From assembly GCA_019420345.1 (NCBI GenBank), contig JAHZHI010000015.1:9056-40212 (forward strand): a stretch of 31,157 bases of DNA, in the 5' to 3' direction. Shown here piece after piece: positions 27,715-31,157 of this stretch (its first letter is position 1; each line of letters opens with the position of its first letter). Origin of the DNA: Peptococcaceae bacterium (GTDB lineage: Bacteria > Bacillota > Peptococcia > Peptococcales > Peptococcaceae). Position numbers and translations under genes: made by a program. The notes beneath the pieces were generated by a model that was given only the letters and a program-made list of their open reading frames with translations, was not told where the DNA came from and ran no database searches.

Positions 27715-28587
27715 TTGAACGGTATGATTGAAATCATCGCAGACAGTACCTGTGATCTGACACAGGAAGAGCTTGATCATTACGGCATCCATCTTTTGCC
27801 GTTACATATTCTGATGGGGGATGACGAATATAATGACGGACCGTCCTTTGACATGCAGACCATGTACGACTGGGCCGACGCCCATCAATCGACACCAAAA
27901 ACGTCCGCGCCATCTTTGGAAGACATGGTGGCTCTTTTAAAACCTATCCTCGATCGCGGCAATGATTGCATCTGCCTGCCCATCGCAGCCACATTGTCTT
28001 CGTCCGGCAATGTCATGCGCATCGCTGCTGAAAATCTTGGTGCCGCTGACCGTGTTCATGTCATGGATACCAAGACCCTTTCTTATGGCATTGGTATTAT
28101 GGCGATGAAAGGGGCAGAAATGGGCAAGAATGGGGCCAGCATGGAGGACATCGTGGCTGAACTCGAAAGCATGGCGGAGCGTGTGCATGTCAGTTTTATC
28201 GTTGATACGCTGACGTATCTCTATCGTGGTGGACGCTGCAGCGGTGTTGCGGCACTTGCTGGCAATGTGCTGCGTATCCATCCGCGCATTGCGGTTACCG
28301 ACGACGGAAGTCTGATTCCTGATCATAAATACCGTGGCAAATTGCATCACGTTATTGATGCCTATATGGACGACATTATGCCGCATCTTGAAGCAGCTGA
28401 CCCAGACACTGTTGCCATTGTTCACTCTGGCGGCATCGATCCGGCCATCATTGAAGGGGTGCGCCAACGCGTAGAAGCCATGCATCGTTTTCAAAACATC
28501 ATTATGGGCCGTGCCGGTGGGGTTGTGTGCAGTCACTGTGGACCAGGCACTTTTGGCATGGGCTATTTTGACGCGAAACACGATTAA
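27715..28587 (+). CDS. DegV family fatty-acid-binding protein (second of two)
   Basis: Complete 290-residue DegV protein with the classical ADSTCDLT at the start, TSAPSLEDM, the loop AATLSSSGNVM, DTLTYLYRGGRCSG, and the C-terminal HCGPGTFGMGYF. FakB-type fatty-acid binding is expected. Compared with the paralogue at 1744 it keeps the canonical D-S-x-x-D-L start. The TTG at 27715 is preferred because AAAGGTG lies 5 bases upstream; the ATG at 27724 would be 14 bases away and the first nine bases would then be untranslated. Monocistronic, with a weak hairpin terminator after it. Confidence 0.9.
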   Translation: MNGMIEIIADSTCDLTQEELDHYGIHLLPLHILMGDDEYNDGPSFDMQTMYDWADAHQSTPKTSAPSLEDMVALLKPILDRGNDCICLPIAATLSSSGNVMRIAAENLGAADRVHVMDTKTLSYGIGIMAMKGAEMGKNGASMEDIVAELESMAERVHVSFIVDTLTYLYRGGRCSGVAALAGNVLRIHPRIAVTDDGSLIPDHKYRGKLHHVIDAYMDDIMPHLEAADPDTVAIVHSGGIDPAIIEGVRQRVEAMHRFQNIIMGRAGGVVCSHCGPGTFGMGYFDAKHD

Positions 28588-28598
28588 CGATTGTGTGA

Positions 28599-28638
28599 AC
28601 AGCAGGCTGCTTGGTGGGCCTGCTGTTGAGCCTGTTTT
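28599..28638 (+). terminator. Weak terminator after the second degV
   Basis: A 9-bp perfect stem (ACAGCAGGC / GCCTGCTGT) with a 10-base loop; the T tract is delayed (TGAGCCTGTTTT). Confidence 0.5.
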
Positions 28639-28653
28639 CATACCTGCGGACGC

Positions 28654-28682
28654 TTGCATCGGACACAGGGACTTTTTATAAT
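28654..28682 (+). promoter_or_regulatory. Promoter of the KPR-like/ALDH pair
   Basis: -35 TTGCAT (28654-28659), 17 bases, perfect -10 TATAAT (28677-28682). Confidence 0.8.
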
Positions 28683-28717
28683 GAAAGCAAGAAAAGAATG
28701 AAAGAAGGATGAACCTT

Positions 28718-29638
28718 ATGAAATACGTAGTGATTGGTGCCGGTGGCACTGGCGGTATCCTTGGTACTCAGCTCGCCAAAGGCGGCCAAGACGTCACTCT
28801 TATTGCACGCGGCGCCCATCTTGCAGCCATTGAAGAACGCGGCGGTCTTTTTGTGGATCGCGTTTGGAATGGCACTTCGGAAACCATTCCAGTGAAAGCT
28901 TGCACCATGGAGGACTATCCCGATACGCCTGATGTTGTTCTTGTTTGCGTCAAGGGCTATTCCATCGCTGGCGTCGTGCCTTTTATCGAACGTGTTGCTG
29001 GGCCGCATACCATCGTTTTGCCGATTCTGAACATTTATGGCACTGGGGGAAAACTCCAAACCATGCTGCCAAAGGTGGATGTGCTTGATGGCTGTACTTA
29101 CCTTTACGCCGAAATCAAAGAACCTGGCGTGATTCTGCAGAGCGGTCCTTATTGCCGCATCGTTTTTGGTCCACGTGATCATAACATTGATGTGCCCGCT
29201 TATCAGCAGATGAAGCAGGAGTTCGACAACAGCGGCATCACCGGTGAATTGACCGCGCATATTCAGCGCGACGCCCTACAGAAATTCTCTTACGTTTCTC
29301 CAGTTGGGGCCACCGGGCTCTATTACAATGCTGTTGCCGCAGACATGCAGCATCCTGGCGAGGCACGCGATTGTTTCATTGCTATGGTGCGCGAAATCAG
29401 TGCCCTTGCTGATGCGATGAACTGCCCATTCGATCATGACGTTGTTCCAGATGATCTTGCCATTCTCGATGGCATTGCTCCAACAGCCACCACGTCCATG
29501 CAGCGCGACATTGCCGATGGCCATCAATCGGAGATCGATGGTCTCATTTATGAAGTTGTGCGTCTCGGTGAACAGTATCACGTTGCCGTGCCAACTTATG
29601 CCAAAGTTGCTGAAGAAATGAAACGCCGCGGTCTCTGA
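28718..29638 (+). CDS. Ketopantoate reductase (PanE/ApbA) family oxidoreductase
   Basis: NAD(P)H-dependent 2-oxo-acid reductase of 306 residues. The Rossmann motif GAGGTGGILG (7-16) opens the protein. VCVKGYSI marks the end of the nucleotide domain, K189 (in ALQKFSYVSP) fits the catalytic lysine, and the C-terminal helix has SMQRDIADGHQSEIDGLIYEV with the conserved Asp and Glu. In pantothenate synthesis the enzyme makes pantoate, but many family members act on other 2-oxo acids. No panB, panC or panD is adjacent and the partner is an aldehyde dehydrogenase, so I do not assign panE. Start at 28718 has GAAGGA 8 bases upstream; the ATG at 28709 overlaps that site. Confidence 0.88.
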   Translation: MKYVVIGAGGTGGILGTQLAKGGQDVTLIARGAHLAAIEERGGLFVDRVWNGTSETIPVKACTMEDYPDTPDVVLVCVKGYSIAGVVPFIERVAGPHTIVLPILNIYGTGGKLQTMLPKVDVLDGCTYLYAEIKEPGVILQSGPYCRIVFGPRDHNIDVPAYQQMKQEFDNSGITGELTAHIQRDALQKFSYVSPVGATGLYYNAVAADMQHPGEARDCFIAMVREISALADAMNCPFDHDVVPDDLAILDGIAPTATTSMQRDIADGHQSEIDGLIYEVVRLGEQYHVAVPTYAKVAEEMKRRGL

Positions 29639-29682
29639 ACCGTTTAACATCCATCGCTGAACAACAGGAAAGGAGGAGCATC

Positions 29683-31062
29683 ATGACTCCACAAGACATC
29701 AACGCCCTTGTTGCCAACCAACGCGCCTACTTCAAAAGCGGCGCAACTCTCGATGTTGAAGGCAGAATGCGCGCGTTACGTACGCTGCGCGCAGCCATCG
29801 TTACTTATGAAGATGTCATTACCAGCGCGCTGCATCGCGATCTTGGCAAAAGCAGCACCGAAAGCATCATGTGTGAGATTGGCATGGTCAAAAGTGCGCT
29901 CAATCATATGCTGCACAACGGTGTTCGTTATGCTAAAACCAAACGCGTGCGTACCCCTCTGGCACAATTCCCTGCAAAAAGCATGCGCAAGCCATCGCCT
30001 TATGGTGTTGTACTCGTCATGAGTCCGTGGAATTATCCTTTTCTGCTCACATTGGAGCCAGTTATCGAAGCCATTGCTGCTGGCAACACCGTTGTCATTA
30101 AACCGAGTGCCTACTCGCCACACACCAGCAACGTCCTTGAGAAAGTGCTGAGCCAGTACTTTGACCCACGGCTCATCGCCGTTGTTACCGGTGGACGCGA
30201 CGAAAATCAAGCGCTGTTGGATCAACATTTTGACCACATTTTCTTTACGGGCAGCCAGCGTGTTGGCAAAGAAGTTATGCGCAAAGCATCCGCGCATCTT
30301 ACCCCCGTTACCTTGGAACTTGGTGGAAAAAGCCCATGCATCGTTGAACGCAGTGCCAACGTTGCATTGGCCGCTCGCCGCATTGTTTTTGGAAAATTTC
30401 TTAACTGCGGGCAGACCTGTGTGGCCCCCGACTACGTCTATTGTGACGCAGCCATTGCCGATGACCTGATGCATGCGCTTGCTCATGAAATCCGTGAACA
30501 GTATGGTGACGCGCCGCTCGCAAATCCAAATTACGGTAAAATCATCAGTGCTAAGCATTTTGATCGCCTTAACACGCTCATTGATCCGACGAAGATCGCT
30601 TATGGCGGCCGCACATCGCCAGACACGCTGCAGATTGAGCCAACCCTTCTGCGCGATGTAGAATGGGGTGACGCAGTCATGCAGGAAGAAATTTTTGGTC
30701 CGATTTTGCCGGTGCTCACTTATGAGAACTTTGGCGATGCCATCGATCAGCTCAACGACATGCCACAACCGCTGGCCTTGTACATTTTTACCGAAGACAA
30801 GATTATTGCACGTCAGGTAACGACGCGCCTGCAATTTGGCGGCGGCTGCGTCAACGACACCATTATTCATCTGGCGTCCAATGAGTTGCCTTTTGGTGGC
30901 GTCGGTGCCAGCGGCATGGGCAGTTATCATGGCGAAGCGGGCTTTCGCACCTTCTCTCACGAGAAAAGCATCGTCAGCAAATCCACCAAGCTCGACCTGC
31001 CGCTGCGCTACCAACCGTACAGTAAATGGAAAGAGCGCTTGATTCATTTTGTTATGCGCTGA
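29683..31062 (+). CDS. NAD(P)-dependent aldehyde dehydrogenase (ALDH3/YwdH-like)
   Basis: Aldehyde dehydrogenase of 459 residues that oxidises an aldehyde to its acid. Motifs: SPWNYPF (114-120), IAAGNTVVIKPS, HIFFTGSQRVGK, catalytic glutamate E212 in LELGGKSP, catalytic cysteine C246 in NCGQTCVAPDY, and EEIFGPILPV. LPFGGVGASGMGSYHGEAGFRTFSH marks the C-terminus. Length and these blocks fit the ALDH3 branch, active on medium/long-chain or aromatic aldehydes. The C-terminus (LRYQPYSKWKERLIHFVMR) is basic-amphipathic and could touch the membrane. AAAGGAGG lies 7 bases before the ATG. It is 44 bases after the ketopantoate-reductase-like gene, so likely one transcript. Confidence 0.93.
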   Translation: MTPQDINALVANQRAYFKSGATLDVEGRMRALRTLRAAIVTYEDVITSALHRDLGKSSTESIMCEIGMVKSALNHMLHNGVRYAKTKRVRTPLAQFPAKSMRKPSPYGVVLVMSPWNYPFLLTLEPVIEAIAAGNTVVIKPSAYSPHTSNVLEKVLSQYFDPRLIAVVTGGRDENQALLDQHFDHIFFTGSQRVGKEVMRKASAHLTPVTLELGGKSPCIVERSANVALAARRIVFGKFLNCGQTCVAPDYVYCDAAIADDLMHALAHEIREQYGDAPLANPNYGKIISAKHFDRLNTLIDPTKIAYGGRTSPDTLQIEPTLLRDVEWGDAVMQEEIFGPILPVLTYENFGDAIDQLNDMPQPLALYIFTEDKIIARQVTTRLQFGGGCVNDTIIHLASNELPFGGVGASGMGSYHGEAGFRTFSHEKSIVSKSTKLDLPLRYQPYSKWKERLIHFVMR

Positions 31063-31083
31063 GTGAATAATCTAAACATCGAA

Positions 31084-31107
31084 AAAGGCCACCATAAGGT
31101 GGCCTTT
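31084..31107 (+). terminator. Terminator after the aldehyde dehydrogenase gene
   Basis: A 10-bp perfect stem (AAAGGCCACC / GGTGGCCTTT) closes an ATAA loop. The T tract is within the stem end (CTTTCAG), so strength is moderate. Confidence 0.7.
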
Positions 31108-31120
31108 CAGACTGTAGATA

Positions 31121-31154
31121 AACCCTATTTTGGCATTTTTGCCAAAATAGGGTT
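31121..31154. repeat. 15-bp perfect inverted repeat at the window edge
   Basis: AACCCTATTTTGGCA, a TTTT loop with one further T, then TGCCAAAATAGGGTT. The hairpin is flanked by A and T runs (T on the right), consistent with a bidirectional terminator for this gene and a convergent one beyond the window. Confidence 0.8.
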
Positions 31155-31157
31155 TTC

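Noticed and set aside
29776..31047. 423-codon minus-strand open frame over the aldehyde dehydrogenase gene
   Set aside because: Shadow frame; the plus-strand protein has all catalytic motifs and this frame has none.
1..31157. tRNA, rRNA, CRISPR arrays, insertion sequences, phage genes
   Set aside because: No cloverleaf with CCA context, no regularly spaced repeats, and no transposase, integrase or phage structural protein were recognised on either strand.

Overview
The window looks like chromosomal DNA of a strictly anaerobic member of the Bacillota (Clostridia or Negativicutes type). The evidence is strong purine-rich ribosome binding sites and sigma-A type promoters (one is a perfect TTGACA-17-TATAAT). 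Gene content agrees: superoxide reductase, rubrerythrin and PerR in place of catalase or superoxide dismutase, two DegV proteins, ferredoxin-type Fe-S proteins, and a 4-hydroxybutyrate dehydrogenase of the Clostridium kluyveri type. GC is moderate and visibly higher around 18-21 kb. I cannot name the genus. I saw no rRNA, tRNA, CRISPR array, transposase or phage gene.

Layout. 1-3.9 kb: a MalY/PatB-type C-S lyase cut by the window edge, a small membrane protein plus DegV pair, and a well expressed branched-chain aminotransferase. 3.9-6.3 kb: a UPF0251 regulator coupled to desulfoferrodoxin, a divergent Crp/Fnr regulator, then a ferredoxin plus membrane Fe-S protein pair whose promoter carries a palindrome at about -41. 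6.4-9.1 kb: a tight operon of flavodoxin-like lipoprotein, YgjP-type metallopeptidase, YaaA and a sugar O-acetyltransferase. 9.1-10.3 kb: perR-rubrerythrin, with two 7-1-7 palindromes at the promoter. 10.4-13.8 kb: a CBS-domain protein, a GNAT acetyltransferase, an EamA transporter and a cation diffusion facilitator. 13.9-18 kb: 4-hydroxybutyrate dehydrogenase, divergent from a lipid kinase and an ADP-ribosylglycohydrolase/SseB fusion, then an HPP membrane protein.

18-27.3 kb is all on the minus strand. It holds two transcription units. One is an ECF sigma gene (broken by frameshift and internal loss), a membrane protein and an ABC ATPase/permease pair. The other is an ABC importer (lipoprotein, two permeases, ATPase) translationally linked to a PHP-domain metallohydrolase and a HAD phosphatase. 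27.7-31.1 kb returns to the plus strand with a second DegV, a ketopantoate-reductase-like enzyme and an aldehyde dehydrogenase.

Two themes stand out. First, 3.9-10.3 kb is an oxidative-stress and redox neighbourhood (SOR, rubrerythrin, PerR, YaaA, flavodoxin, Fe-S proteins and a Crp/Fnr sensor). Second, the importer-PHP-HAD operon reads as a dedicated route to take up a phosphorylated compound and strip its phosphate; the substrate is unknown and this is the best candidate for an undescribed pathway.
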